Positions 26,186 to 32,970 of a stretch of 64,000 nucleotides of DNA are shown here, piece by piece (position 1 is the first letter of the stretch; the number at the start of each line of letters is the position of its first letter). This DNA comes from Aliiglaciecola lipolytica E3. GTDB taxonomy: Bacteria > Pseudomonadota > Gammaproteobacteria > Enterobacterales > Alteromonadaceae. The notes under the pieces were generated by a model, which had not been told where the DNA came from, did no database searches, and was given only the letters and a program-made list of their open reading frames with translations. The position numbers were made by a program, and so were the translations under genes. The stretch is taken from the NCBI RefSeq assembly GCF_000314975.1, contig NZ_BAEN01000076.1, positions 186,001 to 250,000 of the forward strand, in the 5' to 3' direction.

Positions 26186-26908
26186 ATGGAAAGCCAGTGT
26201 AAAAAATGTGGAATATTAATCCCAACCGAGTCACCCAAATGTCCAAGTTGCGGTGAAATTCAGGATACCTTTCATTATAAAAGTAGAATCGCTGCAGCCG
26301 CACTTGCGTTGTTCGGCGGCATATTTGGTTTTCACCGGTTTTTCCTAGGGCAATGGTGGGGCATCTTTTATTTATTGCTTTGTTGGACTTATATTCCGTT
26401 TATTGTGGGTTTAATAGAAGGCATCGTATTTCTGTGTACTTCCCAGGACGAATGGAATAAAAAATATAATCAAGGCGTTTCAGCGGGAAAAGAGAAAGGT
26501 ACGGTTGTGGTGGTTATTGCCGTTTTGTTTCCGCTATCCGCTATCTTTGGTATTTTTGCAGCCATTGCGATTCCAGCCTATCAAAGCTATATACAAAAAG
26601 CTCAATTGGCAGAAACTCATATGATGACAGACACTGTGATGATGGCGGTTGAAATCTATGCATTGTCCGAGCAAAAGTGGCCAGAAAGTATTGAAGTACT
26701 GGACTTGTCTGGCGACCTAACTAGTTCGCAAATTCGCTCAATGGAAGTGGATAATGGCGTTATTTACGTGCACTTTAACGACGACTCTGGTGTCTATGGA
26801 AATTTGGTGATTACGCCTGAATCCACAGGACAAGGAATTAGTTGGGATTGTAGTCAATCTACAGTGGAATACACGGCATTGCCAAGTAAGTGCCGTATGC
26901 AATTTTAG
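26186..26908 (+). CDS. Zinc ribbon - TM2 domain - pilin-like fusion protein
   Basis: A 240-residue protein with three parts. Residues 5-22 form a zinc ribbon (CKKCG and CPSCG). Residues about 30-95 form a TM2 domain with two membrane helices around GGIFGFHRFFLGQWWGIFYLL. From about 112 a third hydrophobic helix runs into AIAIPAYQSYIQKAQLAE, the hallmark of the type IV pilin N-terminal helix, followed by a small globular region with two Cys. The pilin-like helix is internal and lacks a prepilin leader, so it is not expected to be processed like a pilin. Function unknown. AAGGAG lies 7 nt before the ATG. Confidence 0.78.
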   Translation: MESQCKKCGILIPTESPKCPSCGEIQDTFHYKSRIAAAALALFGGIFGFHRFFLGQWWGIFYLLLCWTYIPFIVGLIEGIVFLCTSQDEWNKKYNQGVSAGKEKGTVVVVIAVLFPLSAIFGIFAAIAIPAYQSYIQKAQLAETHMMTDTVMMAVEIYALSEQKWPESIEVLDLSGDLTSSQIRSMEVDNGVIYVHFNDDSGVYGNLVITPESTGQGISWDCSQSTVEYTALPSKCRMQF

Positions 26909-26940
26909 AACTGTATTTTTATCAATAGTTTTGAGCTTAC

Positions 26941-26968
26941 AAAAAGCGTTAGTTTGCTAACGCCTTTT
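26941..26968. terminator. Bidirectional terminator overlapping the thioredoxin-like gene end
   Basis: GCGTTAG at 26946-26952 pairs with CTAACGC at 26957-26963 over TTTG, flanked by A-run and T-run on the two sides. It contains the stop codon of the minus-strand gene and serves both converging genes. Confidence 0.8.
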
Positions 26969-27446
26969 GTTGGGTGCTCAACACCTTGTTTAAGTTACCA
27001 ATAAACTCCATTGGGTCAAATGAAAGCGGTAAACGGGTTAGCTTCTCACCTTGTTCATCTAAGATTAACAACACAGGATATCCGCTAACTCGATAACGTT
27101 GTGCGAAATCTTGTCCTTGCTCTGTGTCATAGTCTATCCGAGCAAATACAAAGTTGTTGTCGATGACTTGTTGAACACGTTCATCGGAAAAAATCGTGCT
27201 GTCCAACTTGCGACAGGTAGGGCACCAAATTGCTGACATATCAGCGAGTATCAATTTTTCATGTGCTTGTGCCTTAGCCAAAGCAACGTCGAAATCTAAC
27301 ATCTCTATGCGAATATTATCTCTTGCTTGCTGGCCTAAATGACGTTGGAGCTGCTGGTAAGCGAAATAGACACCGACGGCAACTACCATAACCATCACCA
27401 GCTTGAGCCAATTCCCTGATTGTTTATCCGATTTTTTTTGACGCAT
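26949..27446 (-). CDS. Membrane-anchored thioredoxin-like protein
   Basis: A 165-residue protein with an N-terminal membrane anchor (LVMVMVVAVGVYFAY near residues 15-30) and a thioredoxin fold. The active site is WCPTCR near residue 75, preceded by ADMSAIWC and followed by a cis-Pro loop GYPVLLIL near 125, the pattern of the DsbD C-terminal domain and related periplasmic thiol reductases. It probably faces the periplasm. Gene is isolated, convergent with the TM2/pilin-like gene and upstream of rtcR only by position. Redox partner unknown. Confidence 0.82.
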   Translation of the reverse strand: MRQKKSDKQSGNWLKLVMVMVVAVGVYFAYQQLQRHLGQQARDNIRIEMLDFDVALAKAQAHEKLILADMSAIWCPTCRKLDSTIFSDERVQQVIDNNFVFARIDYDTEQGQDFAQRYRVSGYPVLLILDEQGEKLTRLPLSFDPMEFIGNLNKVLSTQQKALAN

Positions 27447-27535
27447 TTTTTATAACCAACCGATTGTTTTCTCATTCTTTGAAATTAGAACAGGAATATA
27501 GGACATTTATTGCACCAGATTGAAAATAACCTACT

Positions 27536-29137
27536 TCATTCATGTTCTAGTTGCGAAAATTTAAGCCCAAATTTTTGTAAGTACACCCGTAGCCGATGTG
27601 AATCATTCACGCTACTTTTGTTTTGCCTGCTCACATTAAATAACTTTCTACCCGCGTCTGCTAAGTTATTTGAGCTCAGACATATCTGTATTACATTTTG
27701 CAACTGTAATTGATCAAACATATCCAAGGTCGCAAGCTGTTCGTCGTCGATAAATTGGCTTAAAACAACGTCATGGGTTTGTTTCGTGCCATGCCAACGT
27801 TTGTTTAAACGTAAAATTTCAGCTTCAACCGTTTGCAAGCCTATGCGTCCCTCGTTGCTTAAGGTAGCCATGCGTTTAACGCTGGCATTTAGATCGCGAA
27901 AGTTAGCGGTCCACAAGGCGTTTTCACTCATTGCAAACTGTAAAAAACGTTTTTTAGCTTCACTACCAAAACGAATGTGCACATTGTTCAACCGAGCATA
28001 CTGGCGTAATTCAAAGTCTAAATTTGCTTCGAAATCTTCAATACGCTCTTTAAGTGCCGGTAAACGCCAGTTCCATAAATCAATTCTAGCTAATAAGTCT
28101 TCACGAAACTTCCCTTGCACCACTGCTTGGCGTAAATCCAAGTTGGTCCCCGCAATTAATTGGAAATCGCTATAAACGGCTTTGTCACTGCCTACAGGAT
28201 AGAATTGTTTTTCTTCGATAGCGTGTAACAACATGGCTTGTTCATCTAATCCAAGTTCGCCTATTTCATCCAGAAAAAGTATGCCTTGATCAGCGTTTTT
28301 TAAGTAGCCATCTCTAGCACTTTGCGCACCGGTATAGGCCCCTTTGATGTGACCAAATAAAGCTGACATGGCTCCATCACCCACCAAAGTGGCACAATTC
28401 ACCTGAATCAAACTGCCCATCACACCGCCGCGGGACGATTTTAATTCGTAGATCCGTCTGGCGAGCTGGGTTTTACCTGCACCTGTCGGCCCTTCCAACA
28501 GCATTGGGTCGGTTGCACTGATGGCTACTTGTTCTATTTCTTCAATTAAGCTATTGAACGCTGCATTTCGCGTTTGAATACCTGCTTTAAGGAAATCTTG
28601 GGCCGATGCTGATTGTTCTGAAAATCTGGCTGCTAGTGCGGCATATTTGGAGAGATCTAAATCAACAATACTTATCGTACCTTTAGCGCGATTTTCGGCG
28701 TTTGGATCGGGGGAAACCTGAACCAGTTTAGAAGCAGGATAAATTTGTGCTTCGCTTAGCATGAACATGCATATCTGGTTAACGTGCGTGCCCGTTGTGA
28801 TATTGAGATAATAATCTTCTTTATCGGTATCGAAATTATAGTGGCTGGCATGTTGATACAACCAGTTGTATACATCGGCAAAATCCCAAGGATCATTCCA
28901 TGTTGCTTCGACCAGCACCACGTCTGTAGCAGGTGACACCTCTGCAATATCCGCACTTATGCGCCGGGCTAAATCAAGGTGTGACGGTTCATAAAACAAC
29001 TCCAACCTATCTACTTGAAAATCATCTTGCATTACTGCACTAATTGTTGGGCGCCATGTCTGCCAGCGTTTAGCGCCACGGCCTTTGTGGTCTTTTACCA
29101 CGCCTAAATTGGCAAACATGACGTTTTTGCGGTTCAT
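27536..29137 (-). CDS. rtcR: RNA repair operon sigma-54 activator RtcR
   Basis: A 533-residue bacterial enhancer-binding protein. The N-terminal RtcR domain (to about 180) is a CARF-type Rossmann fold thought to sense damaged-RNA ligands. The AAA+ sigma-54 domain has Walker A EGPTGAGKT near 219, GAYTGA near 267 (Tyr in place of the usual Phe of GAFTGA), and LFLDEIGEL near 285. The C-terminus has a Fis-type HTH (LQNVIQICLSSNNLADAGRKLF near 485). It is divergent from a sigma-54 promoter at 29280 that precedes the structured leader, SPFH and rtcB. In E. coli RtcR activates rtcBA; here rtcA is absent. Confidence 0.93.
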   Translation of the reverse strand: MNRKNVMFANLGVVKDHKGRGAKRWQTWRPTISAVMQDDFQVDRLELFYEPSHLDLARRISADIAEVSPATDVVLVEATWNDPWDFADVYNWLYQHASHYNFDTDKEDYYLNITTGTHVNQICMFMLSEAQIYPASKLVQVSPDPNAENRAKGTISIVDLDLSKYAALAARFSEQSASAQDFLKAGIQTRNAAFNSLIEEIEQVAISATDPMLLEGPTGAGKTQLARRIYELKSSRGGVMGSLIQVNCATLVGDGAMSALFGHIKGAYTGAQSARDGYLKNADQGILFLDEIGELGLDEQAMLLHAIEEKQFYPVGSDKAVYSDFQLIAGTNLDLRQAVVQGKFREDLLARIDLWNWRLPALKERIEDFEANLDFELRQYARLNNVHIRFGSEAKKRFLQFAMSENALWTANFRDLNASVKRMATLSNEGRIGLQTVEAEILRLNKRWHGTKQTHDVVLSQFIDDEQLATLDMFDQLQLQNVIQICLSSNNLADAGRKLFNVSRQNKSSVNDSHRLRVYLQKFGLKFSQLEHE

Positions 29138-29167
29138 AAATAATCCATATCGATAAAGATATCAATA

Positions 29168-29181
29168 TATCTAAATAGATA
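29168..29181. promoter_or_regulatory. Candidate upstream activator site for RtcR
   Basis: TATCTA at 29168-29173 and TAGATA at 29176-29181 form an inverted repeat, about 100 bp upstream of the sigma-54 promoter and close to the rtcR start, within an AT-rich stretch with further GATATC-like half-sites at 29157-29171. Its place is right for an enhancer, but the RtcR recognition sequence is not something I can verify here. Confidence 0.35.
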
Positions 29182-29279
29182 ATTATTGTGAAGCTGTGTT
29201 TTCATTTGCGATTTAATTGGATCTAAATAAATTTATATATATCAATTGCTTATATTTTTTATTTGGTGTTTTTATTTTC

Positions 29280-29295
29280 TGGCACAGCACTTGTA
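29280..29295 (+). promoter_or_regulatory. Sigma-54 promoter of the RNA repair operon
   Basis: The sequence TGGCACAGCACTTGTA matches the sigma-54 consensus (TGGCAC at -24, spacing of five, TTG(C/T) at -12). Transcription should start near 29305-29307. It lies divergent to rtcR, which encodes the matching activator, so the downstream RNA, SPFH gene and rtcB are predicted to be switched on by RtcR. Confidence 0.85.
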
Positions 29296-29364
29296 ATACT
29301 GTAATTGTTTTTAACGAAGCGGAGTTGTTTCTAACGGCAACCTGATACACGTGGCATTGCCAAG

Positions 29365-29492
29365 GGTGTATATCTCGGAAAGAGCACCACTTAAATTGGT
29401 GTGAATACACCTCAAACGACATAGTTTGATTGATGATTGAACTAAGGAAGGTAAAGGCGAAAGCCCTGTGGGTTCGAGTCCCACATACATTG
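29365..29492 (+). ncRNA. tRNA-like element in the RtcR-controlled transcript
   Basis: Acceptor-type stem GGTGTAT 29365-29371 with ATACATT 29485-29491 (five Watson-Crick plus two G-U pairs). Short D-arm CTC 29374-29376 and GAG 29382-29384 with a GGAAA loop. Anticodon-type arm CACCA 29385-29389 and TGGTG 29397-29401 with the 7-nt loop CTTAAAT, placing TAA as anticodon. T-arm GTGGG 29468-29472, loop TTCGAGT, CCCAC 29480-29484, joined directly to the acceptor strand as in real tRNAs. Unlike a tRNA, the variable region is 66 nt (with CAAAC/GTTTG and a GGC-GAAA-GCC hairpin), position 8 is A, and no CCA follows. The acceptor strand can also pair with 29405-29411, so the cloverleaf may be one of two folds. 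Confidence 0.65.
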
Positions 29493-29517
29493 TAATAGCC
29501 CGACATAAGGCTAGTGA

Positions 29518-29649
29518 GTAACCGCTGTGGTGAATTCGCACAAGCAACATTGATTTGGTAGGCACTGTAAGGATGTAGTGTTTAGGCAATCGGATTGCCA
29601 AGCCTATCAAGTCAACCTTGTTTGCTGTCAATTCACGCAAGTTAGTTAC
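29518..29649 (+). ncRNA. Long rod-like helix downstream of the tRNA-like element
   Basis: Four stacked helices are visible: GTAAC 29518-29522 with GTTAC 29645-29649; GTGAATT 29530-29536 with AATTCAC 29630-29636; CAAGCAA 29541-29547 with TTGTTTG 29618-29624; and a 14-bp helix 29550-29563 with 29602-29615 that includes two G-U pairs. The apical part has GGCAAT 29585-29590 with ATTGCC 29594-29599. The long paired arm is reminiscent of Y RNA stems, but no Ro-binding motif can be confirmed. Confidence 0.65.
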
Positions 29650-29710
29650 CCCTTGTGTCACATACTCAAAAAGTGTGTTGAGGCATAAATATAGAAAAGG
29701 AGAAGTTCTC

Positions 29711-30880
29711 ATGACAGAACAAGGAAAATTTAAAAAAGTATTTATCGTTGCAGAAAACACAGTTGCGTTTCTGTATCGAAATCAACAGTTTGAACGAGTG
29801 CTAAGCCCAGGTGTGCACCGTCTATGGGATTTTACCAATGCGCTCACGGTGAAACAGTTTGCAGCTAACAGCATGTATTATTCAGATCCTGAGTCTTTCT
29901 ATTTAATTAGAACTTATCCTGAAGTGGCGGAGTTGGTGCATGTTTGGCGGTTAGGTAATGACGAATTAGGTTTGTTATATATTGATAACCAGCTTTGTGG
30001 CGTTGTTGCCCCAGGTGAAATCCTACATTTATGGAAATCTGCGGGTGAATTCCGTTTAGACAGAGTGGCATTAGGTGGCGATCTTGAAGTAACCAGAACG
30101 GTTTTAGAAGAGATCAAGCATCGTGGTAAGAATGAAGTAACCAAATTGCTTGCTACCAAAAACTCGGTTAAGCGTGCTCCAGTGGCGATGGTTGAGGTGA
30201 AACCCCAACATGTTGCTTTGTTGTATGTGGATGGGAAATTCATGCGTATGCTAACGGCTGGTATGTACGGATTCTGGCAGTTGAGCAACAAAATCGAGGT
30301 GAAAACCTACGACTTACGCTCGCGTAATCGGGAAGTGTCTGGTCAAGATATTTTGACCAAAGACCGGGTAACAGTGCGGGTTAATTTAACCGCAACGGTG
30401 AAAACGTTGGATCCAGTGCTTGCCGCAGAGCAAGTCGATGATTTGGATGATTTTATCTACAAATCAATGCAGTTAGCGCTACGCGAGGCTGTAGGTACTA
30501 AGACTTTGGACGCTCTGCTTGAAGATAAATTGTATGTAAACCAGACCGTAAAGGAATTGGTTGAGCAAGAGTTGAAATCCGTTGGGGTTAGTCTTGAAAG
30601 AGTTGGGGTGAAGGACATCATCTTACCGGGTGAGATTAAGGCGATTCTTAATCAGGTGGTAGAGGCGCAAAAAGCGGCAGAAGCTAACGTGATCAAGCGT
30701 CGCGAAGAAACTGCGGCAACCAGAAGCTTGCAGAACACTGCCAAAATGATGGAAAACAATCCTACATTATTGCGTTTGAAAGAGCTTGAGTCACTTGAGA
30801 AAGTGTCTGAAAAAGTGGCAAATTTGAATGTGTATGGAGGAGTTGATCAATTGTTGCGGGAAACCGTGAAATTGACCTAA
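29711..30880 (+). CDS. SPFH/slipin family protein of the RNA repair operon
   Basis: A 389-residue SPFH (stomatin/prohibitin/flotillin, slipin-type) protein. The N-terminal part has two similar segments (NTVAFLYRNQQFERVLSPGVHRL and HVALLYVDGKFMRMLTAGMYGFW) followed by the SPFH core (YDLRSRNREVSGQDILTKDRVTVRV near 205) and a helical tail with VVEAQKAAEANVIKRREETAATRSL features near 310-345. There is no obvious membrane helix, unlike classic stomatins. The ATG at 29711 has AAGGAGAAG 8 nt upstream; a longer frame from 29618 would run into the structured RNA. It is followed by rtcB and was presumably co-transcribed. SPFH proteins form oligomeric membrane scaffolds; its role in RNA repair is unknown. 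Confidence 0.87.
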   Translation: MTEQGKFKKVFIVAENTVAFLYRNQQFERVLSPGVHRLWDFTNALTVKQFAANSMYYSDPESFYLIRTYPEVAELVHVWRLGNDELGLLYIDNQLCGVVAPGEILHLWKSAGEFRLDRVALGGDLEVTRTVLEEIKHRGKNEVTKLLATKNSVKRAPVAMVEVKPQHVALLYVDGKFMRMLTAGMYGFWQLSNKIEVKTYDLRSRNREVSGQDILTKDRVTVRVNLTATVKTLDPVLAAEQVDDLDDFIYKSMQLALREAVGTKTLDALLEDKLYVNQTVKELVEQELKSVGVSLERVGVKDIILPGEIKAILNQVVEAQKAAEANVIKRREETAATRSLQNTAKMMENNPTLLRLKELESLEKVSEKVANLNVYGGVDQLLRETVKLT

Positions 30881-30936
30881 CACGATAATCGATTAGGACA
30901 GTCTTAGGTCGAACGATCAACAAGGAGCTGACAAGG

Positions 30937-30969
30937 ATGTTGGTTTACCTTTTTCATTTTCACCGCTAA
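30937..30969 (+). CDS. Possible 10-residue leader peptide upstream of rtcB
   Basis: ATG at 30937 is preceded by AAGGAG at 30922-30927 with 9-nt spacing, a stronger site than many genes here. It encodes MLVYLFHFHR and stops at TAA. It sits in the 137-bp SPFH-rtcB gap. The aromatic/His-rich peptide could be a translation sensor, but a chance match is possible. Confidence 0.3.
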   Translation: MLVYLFHFHR

Positions 30970-31017
30970 TTACTGATTTATAGACGCGTGAAGTCTTAGT
31001 AAAAAAGGAGAATAACA

Positions 31018-32211
31018 ATGCCGGTTGTAACGCTGTTGTCGGCGAAAGACAATCAAAAGCCGGTCAAAATATGGACCGATGAGGTAGAGCATGAAGCGTT
31101 AGCGCAAATGCGTCGCGTGGCTAGCTTACCTTTTATTTTTAAACATGTGGCTGGAATGCCTGATATCCATTTAGGTGTTGGTGCGACCGTTGGTTCAGTC
31201 ATTGCTACCACTGATGCGATTATTCCTTCTGCAGTGGGAGTGGATATTGGTTGTGGCATGAATGCGGTGCGTTTGTCCCTAAAAGCATCTGAGTTACCTG
31301 ATAATTTACTACAAATCAGGCAGGATATTGAGCGCACAGTGCCATTAGGTGCTGGTGGACATCATAAATATGAGCAATTGCAGGGTGGCTCTGCAATGGC
31401 GATGAATCTAGATAAAATCCTCGCAAAGCATCCGCAAATTAGTCGACATGGTAGCGCCAAAAAGTTCGCTAATCAGCTTGGTACGCTGGGGTCGGGAAAT
31501 CATTTTATCGAAATTTGTATAGATGAAAATGATGATGTTTGGGTGATGTTACATTCGGGCAGTCGTGGCATCGGCAATATGATCGGCCAATATTTCATTC
31601 GCCTTGCACGCAAAGAAATGGAGATCCATCAAATCAATTTGCCGGATAAAGATCTGGGTTATTTAAAAGAGGGAACGCAGTACTTTAATGATTACGTTGA
31701 AGCGGTCGCATGGGCTCAAGACTATGCTCTGTTAAATCGTGAACACATGATGAAAGCCGTATTGCGCTCACTAACGTTTAGATTGAAACCTTTTACGGTA
31801 ACCAAAGAGGCAATCAACTGTCATCACAACTTTGTAGAAAAGGAGTTACACGATGGTCATAGTGTTTGGGTTACGCGCAAAGGTGCTATTCGGGCAAGAG
31901 AATCTGAATTAGGGATTATTCCTGGCTCAATGGGCGCAAAGTCTTACATTATTAAAGGCAAGGGAAATCCAGAATCGTTTTGTAGTTGTGCCCATGGCGC
32001 GGGTCGTAAAATGTCTCGGACAAAGGCCAAAAAGACCTTTACTGTGGACGATTTGACAGCGCAAACCAAAGGCATTGAATGTCGCAAAGATGAAGGTGTT
32101 ATCGATGAAATACCCAGTGCGTACAAAAGCATCGACAAGGTTATGGAGATGCAAAGCGATTTGGTAGAAGTCGTCCATACCCTTTCCCAAGTTGTGAACG
32201 TTAAAGGATAA
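31018..32211 (+). CDS. rtcB: RNA ligase RtcB
   Basis: GTP- and Mn-dependent RNA ligase joining 2',3'-cyclic phosphate or 3'-phosphate ends to 5'-OH ends, repairing cleaved tRNAs and rRNAs. The 397-residue protein has the metal-binding GVDIGCGMNAVRL near residue 75, LGSGNHFIEI near 160, HSGSRGIGN near 180, CHHNFVEKE near 268, PGSMGAKSYIIKGKG near 303 and SCAHGAGRKMSR with His326 as the predicted guanylylation site. All key residues are present and the length is normal. AAGGAG precedes the ATG. It is the last gene of the RtcR-controlled unit; no rtcA follows. Confidence 0.95.
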   Translation: MPVVTLLSAKDNQKPVKIWTDEVEHEALAQMRRVASLPFIFKHVAGMPDIHLGVGATVGSVIATTDAIIPSAVGVDIGCGMNAVRLSLKASELPDNLLQIRQDIERTVPLGAGGHHKYEQLQGGSAMAMNLDKILAKHPQISRHGSAKKFANQLGTLGSGNHFIEICIDENDDVWVMLHSGSRGIGNMIGQYFIRLARKEMEIHQINLPDKDLGYLKEGTQYFNDYVEAVAWAQDYALLNREHMMKAVLRSLTFRLKPFTVTKEAINCHHNFVEKELHDGHSVWVTRKGAIRARESELGIIPGSMGAKSYIIKGKGNPESFCSCAHGAGRKMSRTKAKKTFTVDDLTAQTKGIECRKDEGVIDEIPSAYKSIDKVMEMQSDLVEVVHTLSQVVNVKG

Positions 32212-32230
32212 AGTGGGGAGTTTCCCCACT
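32212..32230 (+). terminator. Stem-loop after rtcB
   Basis: AGTGGGGA at 32212-32219 pairs perfectly with TCCCCACT at 32223-32230 over a 3-nt loop, directly after the stop codon. There is no T-run, so it may be a processing or stability element rather than an intrinsic terminator. Confidence 0.6.
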
Positions 32231-32237
32231 ATGTAAT

Positions 32238-32365
32238 GGATTCAGGGGCTAAAGGCCCCTGCTACACAAAATGTAGGATGGGATTATCCCATTTTTGCGT
32301 AGGATTCAGGGGCTAAAGCCCCTGCTACAGGATATGTAGGATGGGATTTGTCCCATTTCATCTTC
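32238..32365. repeat. Two palindromic repeat units, second family
   Basis: Two units contain CAGGGGCTAAAGCCCCTG (the first with one extra G) followed by CTACA and GTAGGATGGGAT with TCCCAT. The plan (GGGGCTAAAGCCCC core plus a GGGAT/ATCCC core) is the same as in the 67-bp units at 21143 and 25717, but the bases differ. The rest of the gap up to 32512 is AT-rich and holds the promoter of the DoxX gene; nothing else is seen. Confidence 0.75.
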
Positions 32366-32512
32366 AATTCTATAATATTCAAAAATTTTGAATTAATAAG
32401 TCAAAATGTTCCGATTTTATAAGTTTTTCACATCAGTATACTGACCTCAGTTTCCTTAAAAACAATACGAGTTTTTAAGATATTTAAATTCAAATAAATT
32501 GAGGGTAATATC

Positions 32513-32962
32513 GTGAGTAAATCATTTTTAACTAATATATTCAGTTCAACCAATAGCTTTGCAGCGTTAGCACTAAGAATTCCTGTTGGGATCATATTTA
32601 TCGCCCATGGCGCACAGAAACTGTTCGGCGCGTTTGGTGGTTATGGTTTGGAAGGAACGGGTCAATTTATGGCGTCTCTTGGATTAGAGCCGGGTTATTT
32701 GATGGCCGTATTAGCCGGAGCAACTGAGTTCTTTGGCGGATTATTAATATTGTTTGGTTTATTAACGCGACCAGCGGCAATAGTTACCGCAATCACTATG
32801 GTTGTTGCCATTCTAACTGTGCACATTGGAAATGGCTTGTTTATGTCTAATGGTGGTTACGAATTCGGTTTAGCTTTATTGGCGGCATCTGTTTCATTGG
32901 TAATCTCTGGTGCAGGAAAACTGTCCTTAGACAATGTCATTGTAAAATACTTGGTTAAGTAG
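32513..32962 (+). CDS. DoxX family membrane protein
   Basis: A 149-residue protein with four membrane helices. The family pattern is clear: ALRIPVGIIFIAHGAQKLFGAFGGYGLEGTGQFM near residues 20-55, a central GATEFFGGLLILFGLLTRPAA and a last helix with ISGAGKLSLDN. DoxX proteins of this size are inner-membrane, often linked to redox stress. The GTG at 32513 has GAGG 8 nt upstream. A pirin gene follows after 8 bp, and a LysR gene after that; together they form a widespread DoxX-pirin-LysR neighbourhood of uncertain purpose. Confidence 0.87.
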   Translation: MSKSFLTNIFSSTNSFAALALRIPVGIIFIAHGAQKLFGAFGGYGLEGTGQFMASLGLEPGYLMAVLAGATEFFGGLLILFGLLTRPAAIVTAITMVVAILTVHIGNGLFMSNGGYEFGLALLAASVSLVISGAGKLSLDNVIVKYLVK

Positions 32963-32970
32963 GAGGCGGT

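Larger units (their letters stand above)
29306..29710 (+). ncRNA. Structured leader RNA between the sigma-54 promoter and the SPFH gene
   Basis: About 400 nt lie between the predicted start site and the SPFH ATG. It contains several helices: GGCAA 29336-29340 with TTGCC 29357-29361; the tRNA-like element 29365-29492; TAGCC 29496-29500 with GGCTA 29509-29513; a long rod 29518-29649; and CTCAA 29665-29669 with TTGAG 29678-29682. Open frames over this stretch on both strands lack ribosome sites and are not credible genes. The RNA may be a stable small RNA, the 5' part of the operon mRNA, or both. Confidence 0.7.

Noticed and set aside
29365-29492. Calling this an ordinary tRNA-Leu(UAA) gene
   Set aside because: The variable region is 66 nt, the D-stem has only 3 pairs, position 8 is not T, two acceptor pairs are G-U and no CCA is encoded.
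29618-29710. Upstream extension of the SPFH protein by 31 residues
   Set aside because: The extension covers the 3' side of the rod helix, has no ribosome site, and AAGGAG sits correctly before the ATG at 29711.
29213-29760. Minus-strand open frames over the rtcR-SPFH gap
   Set aside because: They run opposite the sigma-54 transcript, cross the structured RNA and the SPFH start, and show no protein-family features.
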